Assembly (NCBI GenBank): GCA_002713215.1
Contig: PAVO01000039.1
Span: forward strand, 1 to 64,000
Length of the DNA stretch: 64,000 nt
Reading direction: 5' to 3'
Source: Crocinitomicaceae bacterium
GTDB lineage: Bacteria; Bacteroidota; Bacteroidia; Flavobacteriales_G; Salibacteraceae
Part shown: piece by piece, positions 1 to 8,057 of the stretch
How positions within the stretch are numbered: position 1 is the first letter of the stretch
Layout: each line of letters begins with the position of its first letter
Position numbers and translations under genes: made by a program
The notes under the pieces: model-generated
What the model saw: the letters and a program-made list of their open reading frames with translations, nothing else
Databases searched by the model: none
Told to the model about the DNA's origin: nothing

Positions 1-35
1 AGCTTCATTTATCGTTAAGCTCGGTTAAAATAAAA

Positions 36-71
36 AAAGCCGAAGGTTCGCTTCAACAACCTCCGGCTTTT
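36..71 (-). terminator. Intrinsic terminator after the T9SS beta-propeller gene
   Basis: Two near-complementary arms (36-48 and 58-70, one mismatch) form a GC-rich hairpin. On the minus strand it is followed by a run of seven T, and it lies just after the stop at 94. It therefore fits a rho-independent terminator for the minus-strand cluster 94-2708. Confidence 0.8.
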
Positions 72-93
72 ACAAACATTCATTCAGTTACTC

Positions 94-1470
94 CTATTGT
101 TTCAATATTTTTTCTGAATGGATGATGTTTCCTTGATCGTTTATTATATGCATAAAGTACATACCTTTAGTGAGTTCACCTAAATTGATTTCGGATAAAG
201 AGGATTCTATTTGTATAACAGACTTTCCACTTAAATCATAAATGGACACCGAAAAGTTTTCGGCCTCAAGCCCCGAAATAGTTAGTTTATCGTTAAACGG
301 GTTTGGGAATACGTTAACATCGACTGGCGATATTTCCTTTATCCCTACTGCATTTCTCTTTTTCACATTATCATTGTCTATTCGCACAACTGTTTTAGCA
401 GTTTTATCAACAAACCACATCTTACCATCACCATCTAGCTTAATACCCATAACGTTAGTATACCCTGAAAGCTTTATTCTTCCTAACTCAGGAAAACCAT
501 TTGTCTGTGTTAAATCATAGACAATAATTTCATTTGTTCCGTTATCGGTAATTACAAGTCTATCTTCTGTTACATCTAACCCGCAAGGTTTGTCGAGACC
601 TGTACTTGCAACAACCTCCCAAGTTACATTTTCCATGTCAACGTTTTCAGCCAATCGCTCACTGGCCCGAACACTTGATGTTCCTTTTACGGTTCCACTT
701 GTAATATCGATTCTTACTATTCGTTTATTTCCAATATCATTAATATACAACCACTTACGTTGGGGATCAATTTCCATATGTCCAGGTACAAGACCAAGTC
801 TTTTTAAAGAGATCTCAGGGTATCTTCTTAGCCTACCATCGTCATGATTGGAGTTTCCAGGGCCATGATCTATTGCAAAATCATACATGGCAACATGTCC
901 ATTATAACCATCAAACGTAAAGTATTCGTTGTCTTTATGCCAGGCAATTCCAACGCTATATGGGCTTCCATGAAGCATATCCAAATGACTTCCGTTGGTT
1001 CCAGGGCCTGCATTTTGTGCGTAAATAGCAAAATCGGAAGACCATAAACTTGGTCCTGTAAATGGAGCCGAGGCCCCTCCCCTATGGTTAGCATCAAAAA
1101 CCCCAGGTGAATTTGCCCAATTTCCGTTAGAGCCAAAAGCTAAAGCAGTTGGTAATGACATAAAATGCCATGAATTTCCATCTTTCTTCAAAAATGCCTG
1201 TTGAGAAGCGGTGCCTACATTACGATATGTGACCGTGTTTCCACCAACGTTTTCAGTTCTCATATTGATTACCCATAGCTCAGTGGGATCCTTTTTATTA
1301 AAATCCAAATCGACCGGACTATCTAAACCATCTTGTACGGTACCAACTTCAGTGTAAGTATTTGTTGCTTTGTTAGTAACAAAGTCTTCTGGCCAATAAG
1401 CCTGACCAAAACTGCTTGTGGACAGTAACATCATGCCCATAAATAATGATAATGTAGTTTTTGTTTTCAT
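94..1470 (-). CDS. Secreted beta-propeller protein with T9SS C-terminal sorting domain
   Basis: The protein has 458 residues and an N-terminal signal peptide ending near residue 24 (SSFGQA). The middle carries NHL/YVTN-like blades (for example PVDLDF...ELWVIN and LYINDIGNKRIVRID), suggesting a beta-propeller. The last ~75 residues, from about VNVFPNPFNDKLTIS to the C terminus, are a typical type A T9SS sorting domain, so the mature protein should cross the outer membrane and be anchored or released outside. It is the last gene of a minus-strand cluster with a metal-binding lipoprotein, a thioredoxin-like protein and a HYC_CC_PP protein. The ligand or activity is not evident. A short tandem repeat lies directly before its start codon. 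Confidence 0.85.
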   Translation of the reverse strand: MKTKTTLSLFMGMMLLSTSSFGQAYWPEDFVTNKATNTYTEVGTVQDGLDSPVDLDFNKKDPTELWVINMRTENVGGNTVTYRNVGTASQQAFLKKDGNSWHFMSLPTALAFGSNGNWANSPGVFDANHRGGASAPFTGPSLWSSDFAIYAQNAGPGTNGSHLDMLHGSPYSVGIAWHKDNEYFTFDGYNGHVAMYDFAIDHGPGNSNHDDGRLRRYPEISLKRLGLVPGHMEIDPQRKWLYINDIGNKRIVRIDITSGTVKGTSSVRASERLAENVDMENVTWEVVASTGLDKPCGLDVTEDRLVITDNGTNEIIVYDLTQTNGFPELGRIKLSGYTNVMGIKLDGDGKMWFVDKTAKTVVRIDNDNVKKRNAVGIKEISPVDVNVFPNPFNDKLTISGLEAENFSVSIYDLSGKSVIQIESSLSEINLGELTKGMYFMHIINDQGNIIHSEKILKQ

Positions 1471-1472
1471 AG

Positions 1473-1542
1473 TTCTAATTTTTATTGTTCTAATTTATTG
1501 TTCTAATTTATTGTTCTAATTTATTGTTCTAATTTATTGTTC
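1473..1542. repeat. 13-bp tandem repeat between two minus-strand genes
   Basis: The unit ttctaatttattg occurs four times perfectly at 1488-1539, preceded by a 15-bp variant (ttctaatttttattg) at 1473-1487 and followed by a partial unit. In the mRNA sense each unit contains TAA, and the first supplies the stop codon of the upstream lipoprotein gene. The array fills the gap up to the ATG of the T9SS gene at 1470, so copy number would change the distance to that start without changing either protein. Confidence 0.9.
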
Positions 1543-1725
1543 AACTTCTTTTAAATTCATTTTGCAAACCGGGCATTTACCTTCTGTTTTATAGGTTTTG
1601 TCAACACCTTCACATTTCATAGGGCATTGATATTCTGCATGCTCATTAGATGATTCTGCACATCCAATAAACACAGCTGATGCAAGCATAAAACCTGATA
1701 CAATTTTTATTGCATGACTTCTCAT
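1534..1725 (-). CDS. Small heavy-metal-binding-domain lipoprotein
   Basis: The protein has 63 residues and a lipoprotein signal (lipobox FIGC, Cys22), so the mature part is about 42 residues on a lipid anchor. It contains the pattern of the heavy-metal-binding domain usually written YxCPMHP...KCPxCGMxL: here YQCPMKCEG and GKCPVCKMNL, with cysteines 34, 38, 51 and 54 and two methionines. Such domains occur at the N termini of CusB-like adaptors and alone beside copper or zinc genes in Bacteroidota. A role in periplasmic metal binding is inferred. Its start is 1 nt after the stop of the upstream thioredoxin-like gene, so the two are co-transcribed. The stop lies inside the 13-bp tandem repeat. 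Confidence 0.8.
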   Translation of the reverse strand: MRSHAIKIVSGFMLASAVFIGCAESSNEHAEYQCPMKCEGVDKTYKTEGKCPVCKMNLKEVEQ

Positions 1726-1726
1726 T

Positions 1727-2227
1727 TTATTCTGTTTTAATAGATTCTAATATTTTTTCAATTTCCGTTTCATCACCTGGGTTAAACGAATTAAATGACC
1801 ATACGACTTCTCGCTTCCCGTTAATAATAAATAAGTGGGGCGGTGCATTTACACCCATTGCTCTTTTGAAATCTCCATTTGGATCCATAAAATGCTCAAA
1901 ATCCCAACCATTCCCATTTACTATTGGACCAACTTTAACCGTATTCCTTGCGTCATCCACTGAAATCCCAACAACTTTGAGATTATATTTTTCAATCCAA
2001 TCATCAAGGAACTCATCATTTATACTCGTCATTCCATCGGTTGCGTGATGACACCAGGTAGCCCAAACAATAATTAAAATTGGAGATCCATCATTGGTTA
2101 TCTCATTTGTGCTAACGCTCTCCCCTGTTATAGTCTGTAACTGAACAGCAGGAAGAGAAGCCAATTGTTGTGCAAAAGCGGTTACGACTAAAAATAAAAG
2201 GCTAATTAAGGGAAATATGATTTTCAT
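1727..2227 (-). CDS. Periplasmic thioredoxin-like (TlpA-type) protein with one cysteine
   Basis: The protein has 166 residues and a signal peptide ending near residue 19 (TAFAQ). The remainder is a TlpA/redoxin-like fold: beta strand ILIIVWATWC, a redox-site-like loop, a GISVDD strand and a cis-proline region (NAPPHLFIING). The usual CxxC is replaced by Cys59-His-His-Ala, and there is no other cysteine in the mature protein. A classic dithiol cycle is therefore impossible; it could bind metal through Cys-His-His or work with an external thiol. It is translationally close to the metal-binding lipoprotein (1-nt gap) and lies 58 bp downstream of the HYC_CC_PP gene, which points to metal-related periplasmic chemistry. 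Confidence 0.8.
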   Translation of the reverse strand: MKIIFPLISLLFLVVTAFAQQLASLPAVQLQTITGESVSTNEITNDGSPILIIVWATWCHHATDGMTSINDEFLDDWIEKYNLKVVGISVDDARNTVKVGPIVNGNGWDFEHFMDPNGDFKRAMGVNAPPHLFIINGKREVVWSFNSFNPGDETEIEKILESIKTE

Positions 2228-2285
2228 ATACTAGAAATTAAATAAAGGAAATATTGAAAATGGTTAAGAGATGGTTACTCCAAAT

Positions 2286-2708
2286 CTATATAATGAATAC
2301 CTGATAAAGAATCTGAACGCTTTTATCAGCTAAAGGCGGGGCATTTGGAAACCCACTGGTTTTCCTCTCAAAAGTAATAACCCAACTTGCTAATTCAGAA
2401 GTGATAATTCGGCAGTAGTACTCAATGTTGCTTGCTGTGAGAGAGTTTATTTTTCGTACTTGATCAACTGCATCAAAGACCAAATCCTTATTTAAACAGC
2501 AGGTTTTGTGAAAAGTTTCGCCATCTTCAGAGTCAGAGCTACAGATTTCATCAAACTCCTCCATCCCACAACCTTCTGCCTCTCCAAAAAAGGAAAAGTT
2601 AATTAGCTCGTTACCACAATAGTGAGCATTAACCGACCAATTGAAAGAAACCATGAGCGTTAAAACCGCTAACGTCACGGAAATGAACTTTAAAAATGGC
2701 AACTTCAT
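2286..2708 (-). CDS. HYC_CC_PP family secreted protein
   Basis: I start this at the ATG at 2708 (MKLPFLKF) rather than the GTG two codons upstream. The protein has 140 residues. After a signal peptide it shows the three signatures that name the family: HYCG at residues 29-32, the CC pair in KTCCLN near 70-71, and a late PP (NAPPL near 124-125), with additional cysteines between. The family is common in Bacteroidota, often near metal-transport genes, and has no settled biochemical role. Here it heads a cluster with a thioredoxin-like protein and a metal-binding lipoprotein. A -7-like box sits just upstream. Confidence 0.8.
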   Translation of the reverse strand: MKLPFLKFISVTLAVLTLMVSFNWSVNAHYCGNELINFSFFGEAEGCGMEEFDEICSSDSEDGETFHKTCCLNKDLVFDAVDQVRKINSLTASNIEYYCRIITSELASWVITFERKTSGFPNAPPLADKSVQILYQVFII

Positions 2709-2718
2709 TTTCACGGGT

Positions 2719-2752
2719 TAAATATACCCATTTTTACATGATCGAAATCATG
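2719..2752 (-). promoter_or_regulatory. Promoter of the metal/redox cluster with an operator-like dyad
   Basis: On the minus strand TATATTTA (2719-2726) matches the Bacteroidota -7 box TAnnTTTG in 7 of 8 positions and lies about 10 nt before the ATG at 2708. Ten nt further upstream is a perfect inverted repeat CATGAT-cgaa-ATCATG (2737-2752), placed between the expected -33 and -7 elements. This is a good position for a repressor or activator of the cluster. The regulator is unknown. Confidence 0.45.
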
Positions 2753-2983
2753 GTATTTGCCGATTCTTCACATAACGGTGTTAACCGATAATTTACCTTG
2801 CCGCTATTGGTCTTTGCATCTGCAACATAAGAATTAAAATAAACCGTAAATTATCATGCGTTCAAATATACTGCCGTAACTCCTCTCTTCCGATCAACCA
2901 AAATTGAGTGATTCTTAGCTAAAGAAACTTAATGCTATACCAATATTAAAACCAATTTTTTATCCAGGCGATTTAGCTAAATT

Positions 2984-3739
2984 TCAATTCTCAAGCCAGG
3001 CTTTAAATTCTTTTACCCTCTCGCGACTCACCATGGTATCGAACCCGGGTTTGGGCAACAATTCCAGTTTTAACCGGCCATTGTACCACGAATGAATTTT
3101 ATCAATGGCCTGGTGATTAATGATCAATTTTCTGGAGATTCGAAAAAATTCATTGGGATCCAACAACTCGTTCAATTGATCCAATGAATAATCCAACACC
3201 AGTGTTTTTTCATTGAAGGTACATAAATGGCAATATCCGTCCTCTACATAAAAAAAGGCCACCTTAGCGGTTGGCACATACTTCAATTGGTCTCCTACTT
3301 TTACCAAAAACCGTTCTTTGTAGGTCTGTTTAGAATCGGACTGAATGGTTTTGATCAAACTTTTTATATCACCAATGGTGGAACTCGGTTTTCTTTTTAC
3401 CCGGTGAATGGCAGATTCCAATTCACCCTTATCAATGGGCTTTAAGAGGTAATCTACACCATTGTGTTTAATAGCCTTAATGGCATAATGATCGAATGCC
3501 GTAATGAATATAACCGGACTGGAAATATCAACCTTTTCAAATATTTCGAAACTCATTCCGTCAGCCAACTGAATGTCCATAAAAATTACGTCTGGTATTT
3601 CCATGGACTCAAACCACAATACAGCATCCTCAATTGAATCTACCACATCCACAATTTCAATGGTAGTGTCAAGCTCATTCAACAAGCTTTGGAGCCTTTT
3701 AGAAGCTGGTATTTCGTCCTCGATAATAAGCGCTTTCAT
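2984..3739 (-). CDS. LytTR-family response regulator
   Basis: The protein has 251 residues. Residues 1-120 form a receiver domain with the acidic pocket E7/D8, phosphoacceptor D55 (IFMDIQ), T80 and K100 (YLLKPI). After a linker, residues ~145-250 are a LytTR DNA-binding domain (VKVGDQLKYVPTAKV..., then FFRISRKLIINHQAI). It overlaps the upstream LytS-type kinase by 4 nt (ATGA), so the two are translationally coupled and very likely partners. Such regulators bind paired direct repeats; their target here is not visible, but the co-transcribed TonB-dependent receptor is the obvious candidate. Confidence 0.92.
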   Translation of the reverse strand: MKALIIEDEIPASKRLQSLLNELDTTIEIVDVVDSIEDAVLWFESMEIPDVIFMDIQLADGMSFEIFEKVDISSPVIFITAFDHYAIKAIKHNGVDYLLKPIDKGELESAIHRVKRKPSSTIGDIKSLIKTIQSDSKQTYKERFLVKVGDQLKYVPTAKVAFFYVEDGYCHLCTFNEKTLVLDYSLDQLNELLDPNEFFRISRKLIINHQAIDKIHSWYNGRLKLELLPKPGFDTMVSRERVKEFKAWLEN

Positions 3740-4791
3740 ATTACTTCCGGTGTAATTAGAGGTAAAGATACCCTGAAATAATCACGGGTAACAAACACCT
3801 CAACTTCGCGGCCTGTTAAGATATTATACCGCTTTTTAATGTTATCCAGACCCGTTTTAGTAGAAGTCCCTTCATCGGTTTTCAGTTGAATGTTGTTGGA
3901 CACCAATAAACTCTCATTCTTGCCATTTGAAATCTGAATCGTTAGTGGTCTTTTTTTACTGACTATGTTGTGCTTAATCGCATTCTCGATCAACATTTGC
4001 AAGGATAGCGGAACAATGTACTTCCCTCCTGATTGATCTTCTGTATCAATATCAATGGTAACGTTTTCGCCAAATCGGATTTTTAGCAAAAAGGCAAACG
4101 CATTTATACACTCCAGTTCTTCGTCAAGGGTAACCAATTCCTTGTCCCTAATTTCCAAAACATAGCGATATACCTTCGACAATTTTTGCACGAAATCGAC
4201 TGCCAGTTCCTGATTTTCAGGGATAACGGATGCCAGGGTATTTAACGAATTGAAAAGGAAATGAGGATTTACCTGGCTTTTCAGGGTCTCTAACTGAGAT
4301 CGTAGGTTTTCCTTTTTTAACCGTTCACTTTCTATCAGTTGATTCCTCCATAAATACAACAGGTAAATCGATTCATACAACGCGCCAACGGTAATTGAAG
4401 AGACCAGGCTAGCCACATTATAGTTAGTGGCACTCACCTGCACCAATTCAGGAATACTTCCCTTATCCATCATAGGATTGATGAATAAAATTCCAAATTG
4501 ACAAAATGTAAGTGTATAGATTACAATCAGCACTAAGGTAATTCCAACACGCTTTTTGTAATCTTTAATGTCCGGAAATTTCTTTCTTAGGTAAATAAAT
4601 GTAAATCGATCACCAAACCAATAAAAAGCAGTGTAAACAATACTCCCAAGGAAGTAACCGGGATTCTCAAAAACCTTTGAACCGCTTACACCAAAGAATA
4701 TAAGTGGCACCAGAACACCAACCAGGGGAATGCCGATAATAAGAAGAAAGGTATCGTTAAACCCTAGGTATGGATTGAGTTTTAGTTTCAT
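3736..4791 (-). CDS. LytS/YehU-type sensor histidine kinase
   Basis: The protein has 351 residues. The first ~150 contain about four membrane segments (roughly 14-34, 46-66, 82-104 and 127-147) with short loops and no large sensor domain. A coiled stretch (ESERLKKENLRSQLETLKSQ) leads into the His_kinase box VNPHFLFNSLNTL with H177, then a HATPase domain with N-box LIENAIKHN near 268-276 and a late G-rich motif (KTGLDNIKKRY). It lies between the TonB-dependent receptor (19-nt gap) and the LytTR regulator (4-nt overlap). The signal could be a membrane state or a ligand brought by the receptor; this is inference. Confidence 0.92.
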   Translation of the reverse strand: MKLKLNPYLGFNDTFLLIIGIPLVGVLVPLIFFGVSGSKVFENPGYFLGSIVYTAFYWFGDRFTFIYLRKKFPDIKDYKKRVGITLVLIVIYTLTFCQFGILFINPMMDKGSIPELVQVSATNYNVASLVSSITVGALYESIYLLYLWRNQLIESERLKKENLRSQLETLKSQVNPHFLFNSLNTLASVIPENQELAVDFVQKLSKVYRYVLEIRDKELVTLDEELECINAFAFLLKIRFGENVTIDIDTEDQSGGKYIVPLSLQMLIENAIKHNIVSKKRPLTIQISNGKNESLLVSNNIQLKTDEGTSTKTGLDNIKKRYNILTGREVEVFVTRDYFRVSLPLITPEVI

Positions 4792-4810
4792 TTATCCCAA
4801 GATGGAATTA

Positions 4811-7171
4811 CTAAAAGAAAATTTTCCATTGCACATCCGGGAAGAAGCCTCTTTGATAGGTGGTTGCAACCGTCTGCGATTTGGGATTGTATCCATAGGC
4901 AAATACATTTTGTTGGTTGGTCAGGTTTTGTAAATCGACCGAAAATTGTTGTGAGAACTTACTACCATTCTGACGCAAGGTAATTTTAAAATCCCAACGA
5001 AAATAAGGGTCAAATTGCTCAGAATACGCCAGATTATCATCTCGGTATTCCCGATTTCTTTTTATGGACTCTTCCAGGTCAATTGGTGTGTAACGTTGCC
5101 CTCCAGCCACAGACACCTTGGTGTCAAATGACAGAGAATACTTTTTACCCACTTTAAATTCTTTTCCACCCAGGGCATTTACTACGTAGTTGGAATTGAA
5201 AGCCGTACTTCTTTCTACACCATCGCTACCCTTGTATTTTGAATCAAATAGAGAAACTGTGGTTAAAAAATAATAGCCTTTGGAAAAGAATTTCTCCAGG
5301 GTTAGCTCCAGGCCGTAGTTATACCCTTCTCCTTCGTTGACCTGATATATTCTGTTTTCGAAAAAGAAGTCAGCTCCCTGGTTAAGCATACTGTAAGAAC
5401 TTGGAGTAGATTCAACCGGAACGTCATACAAGTAAGTATAATAGGCTTCGGTTTTTAGCCTCAAATCCTTCTTCATCGCATAATCGTGACCTATTACAAA
5501 TTGAGCACTTTTTGTAAAATCGAGTCCCTTGTTGGTTTGTCCGGGAACAATACCGTCGGGGTCCTCGGCGAAATAAACCATGAGCGGTTGCATTTGAGAA
5601 TGTAGTCCCATGGCATAACTAAATGTATGCTTTTGGAAGGGGTTGTATTTCACTCCAACTCTGGGCTCAAGGGAATTGGAACCGTTTTGCATAAGCGTTT
5701 GGTTGTGAACCCCCAGGTTAAAAGTCCACAAAGCACCAATACGATGTTGCCACAAAGCATATAGCTGCAACATGTCAATGCCCCCCTTGGCCTCGGTTAG
5801 CGTAATAAAGCTATTGTTGCTTCTGGTGGAATCGGTAAGATCAATTTCATAGTGATCGTATATGGCTCCAATGGTAGCTGTATTTCTGGCGTTAAACTTT
5901 TTGTTGATCTTGTAATTGGTTGAATATTTTATCTGACTTAGTTTTTTCCCATAGCTGAGGTAAGATTCTGAGTAATCGTTACTCAGTGAATCTTGTTTTC
6001 CAATTTCACCTGTATAGGAAACAGCCAGCACTAATTTGGACAGGGTGTTTTTATCAAAAAAGTAAGCATGTGATGCTCCAACAACGGCTGTAGTAGACTC
6101 CCAACGGGAGTCGGTAAAGGCATCGGCAAAAAGGTTGGACGAATCGGAATCTTGTCCCTTAAACTCAATGAAAGATGTTCCTGCAATACCAAATACGGTA
6201 AACTTTCCTGCTTTTTCTGTGGGGAGAGCAAGCTTAAAAGTGATATCCTGGTATTGCGGTACTGCAGCACCGGTTCCCAAATTGATACCCAGAGCCTGGA
6301 ACACGGCCAAGGTACTGTAGCGATAATTCATCATAAAAGAAGCTTTTTTCTTCTTTCCAAAAGGTCCTTCTGCTCCAAGTTCAAATCCGTTGAAACCGAC
6401 TTGTCCCAAAAACTGGTAATCGTTGGTACTCCCCTCTCTCAATTTCAAATCGAATACACCACTCAATGCATTTCCGTAATCGGCCGACCAGGCACCAGTC
6501 ATAAAATCGGAGTTCGCCAGGTTGTTCAGGTTTAGCATACTCACTGGGCCTCCCGTAGTACCCAAAGTAGAAAAGTGGTTGGGGCTGGGAATATCTATTC
6601 CCTCTAACCTCCATAAAACACCGGTTGGCGAGTTACCTCGAATAATGATGTCGTTTCTGCCATCGTTGGCTCCACTTACCCCTGCAAAATTGGTAGCCAT
6701 TCGTGCCGGGTCCTGAAGAGCTCCCGAATACCGTGCAGCTTCCTCTACGCTAAACTGGCGGGCACTAACGGTTGCCATTTGATTAATTGCATCTCTTTTT
6801 TCAACATCAGCAGATACCACCACCTCGTTGAGCTGTTCTACGTTTTCGATAAGTTCAACGGTGAGGTTAGCCTCCTTTGCACTGGTGAGCAATATTCCTG
6901 GCAGTACGGCAGTTTTGTAGCCCATAAAACTGACCTGAACATCATGCCTGCCAACAGGAACCTCTTCCAGAACAAACTTGCCATAAGCATCCGTTGTGGT
7001 ACCTTTTACGGGGTCCATGGTGGTAATAACCACATTTGCTCCAGGGATGGTAAATCCCGATTGTTTGTCAACAACAACTCCGGTAATTGTAGAGGTCTGA
7101 TCTTGTGACTGTAATGGGTTAGTCAACAGTAAAATTGCAATTGCTGAAACGAGGTGTATTTTGAATTTCAT
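4811..7171 (-). CDS. TonB-dependent receptor with carboxypeptidase-like regulatory domain
   Basis: The protein has 786 residues and a signal peptide ending near residue 22 (PLQSQ). Residues ~27-115 are a CarboxypepD_reg-like domain (ITGVVVDKQSGFTIPGANV ... GTTTDAYGKFVLEEVPVG). A plug domain follows (about 120-235, including NDIIIRGNSPTGVLWRLEGI) and then a 22-strand-type beta barrel ending in an aromatic residue (WKIFF), as usual for outer-membrane barrels. It should take up or sense an external ligand using TonB. No SusD-like partner is adjacent, which argues against a glycan-uptake locus. It is the first gene of a three-gene operon with a LytS kinase and a LytTR regulator, and a well-formed promoter lies upstream. 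The ligand is unknown. Confidence 0.92.
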   Translation of the reverse strand: MKFKIHLVSAIAILLLTNPLQSQDQTSTITGVVVDKQSGFTIPGANVVITTMDPVKGTTTDAYGKFVLEEVPVGRHDVQVSFMGYKTAVLPGILLTSAKEANLTVELIENVEQLNEVVVSADVEKRDAINQMATVSARQFSVEEAARYSGALQDPARMATNFAGVSGANDGRNDIIIRGNSPTGVLWRLEGIDIPSPNHFSTLGTTGGPVSMLNLNNLANSDFMTGAWSADYGNALSGVFDLKLREGSTNDYQFLGQVGFNGFELGAEGPFGKKKKASFMMNYRYSTLAVFQALGINLGTGAAVPQYQDITFKLALPTEKAGKFTVFGIAGTSFIEFKGQDSDSSNLFADAFTDSRWESTTAVVGASHAYFFDKNTLSKLVLAVSYTGEIGKQDSLSNDYSESYLSYGKKLSQIKYSTNYKINKKFNARNTATIGAIYDHYEIDLTDSTRSNNSFITLTEAKGGIDMLQLYALWQHRIGALWTFNLGVHNQTLMQNGSNSLEPRVGVKYNPFQKHTFSYAMGLHSQMQPLMVYFAEDPDGIVPGQTNKGLDFTKSAQFVIGHDYAMKKDLRLKTEAYYTYLYDVPVESTPSSYSMLNQGADFFFENRIYQVNEGEGYNYGLELTLEKFFSKGYYFLTTVSLFDSKYKGSDGVERSTAFNSNYVVNALGGKEFKVGKKYSLSFDTKVSVAGGQRYTPIDLEESIKRNREYRDDNLAYSEQFDPYFRWDFKITLRQNGSKFSQQFSVDLQNLTNQQNVFAYGYNPKSQTVATTYQRGFFPDVQWKIFF

Positions 7172-7185
7172 TGTAAATTTTTAAG

Positions 7186-7216
7186 CAAAACTGAAGGGTT
7201 TAAAGCTTCTTACAAA
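7186..7216 (-). promoter_or_regulatory. Promoter of the receptor-kinase-regulator operon
   Basis: On the minus strand TTTG (7213-7216) and CAGTTTTG (7186-7193, 7 of 8 match to TAnnTTTG) are separated by 19 nt, the normal spacing for the primary Bacteroidota sigma factor. The predicted transcript start is only about 10 nt before the ATG at 7171. Confidence 0.55.
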
Positions 7217-7347
7217 GCTATATTCATTCAATTGAAAGAATTTCATTCCGAACAGTCGTTTTTATATGCTGAACCGCCTTTACAAATAGCGGGCCTAACA
7301 CATTTTAACACCCAAATTTTCTTTAACTGACTGGCTTACAGGTAAAG

Positions 7348-7875
7348 TTAATTGGAAGAGTTCATATCCAGCAACTCGTCCAGGAGCAGTTCCATGGGTT
7401 CGAACGGGTCGTTCAAATCGTATTGCATGCTTCGCCCCATTATGTTTCCCGAAACACGATCGATAAGAAGGAAGTCGAGTTTTAAATACACCAGGGAGCT
7501 TTTTTCTTTTTCCAATCCAAGTAGGTCATAATCGTAGTCGATTATATACCGGTATTTTGACTTATCGGCAAACTCTTCGACTTCCAGGGAATCAGCAGAA
7601 ATCATTTTCCATTTGATCCATACCCCTTCCAACGATTCCAATTGCTTATCCCGCAATTTGGCCACCTCGTTGTCATGTACTTCCTCGGTTCGGGAGCAAT
7701 AAACCAGGTTTCTTTTGTTTGAACACTTCTTGCCCACAGAATCTACCCGAACCACCAGAAAACCGGCCTGCTCGAGTTCCGGTACAATTACCAATTCATA
7801 CCAATCGATGGTTTGAGCGCTGGCACCAAACACCAACATTGAAAATAAAAATGATAGGAATATTTTCATTCTCAT
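7348..7875 (-). CDS. Secreted protein of unknown function
   Basis: I start at the internal ATG at 7875 (MRMKIFLSFLFSM), because this gives a clean signal peptide ending at GASAQ; a longer reading to 7911 adds 12 residues that do not look like a signal. The mature part is about 155 residues, rich in acidic residues and aromatic strands, with two cysteines near the N terminus (KKCSNKRNLVYCSR). It ends with an acidic helix (LLLDELLDMNSS). I do not recognise the family. It lies 176 bp upstream of the receptor gene on the same strand and is separated from it by the receptor's own promoter. Confidence 0.65.
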   Translation of the reverse strand: MRMKIFLSFLFSMLVFGASAQTIDWYELVIVPELEQAGFLVVRVDSVGKKCSNKRNLVYCSRTEEVHDNEVAKLRDKQLESLEGVWIKWKMISADSLEVEEFADKSKYRYIIDYDYDLLGLEKEKSSLVYLKLDFLLIDRVSGNIMGRSMQYDLNDPFEPMELLLDELLDMNSSN

Positions 7876-7996
7876 ATTGGTTGCAAATAAAAACCTAAAT
7901 GCGGGCGGCAAATGAAAAACATTTCATTTAATTGGAATTAGTAGTTTATTTCGATAAAGCGTAACAACATAACGATCATGGGCGCTCTTGTTCCAG

Positions 7997-8025
7997 TTTG
8001 TTCAAACCCCATTTGGTTACATTTG
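7997..8025 (+). promoter_or_regulatory. Consensus Bacteroidota promoter for the 8058 gene
   Basis: TTTG at 7997-8000, a 17-nt spacer and TACATTTG at 8018-8025 fit the TTTG-N17-20-TAnnTTTG consensus exactly. The transcript would start near 8030, leaving a leader of about 28 nt before the ATG at 8058. Confidence 0.7.
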
Positions 8026-8057
8026 CGAAAAAGTAAAACGAATTAAATTTACCTAAT

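Noticed and set aside
7876-7911. Upstream extension of the secreted protein at 7348-7875
   Set aside because: The extra residues precede an otherwise complete signal peptide and have no supporting start signals.
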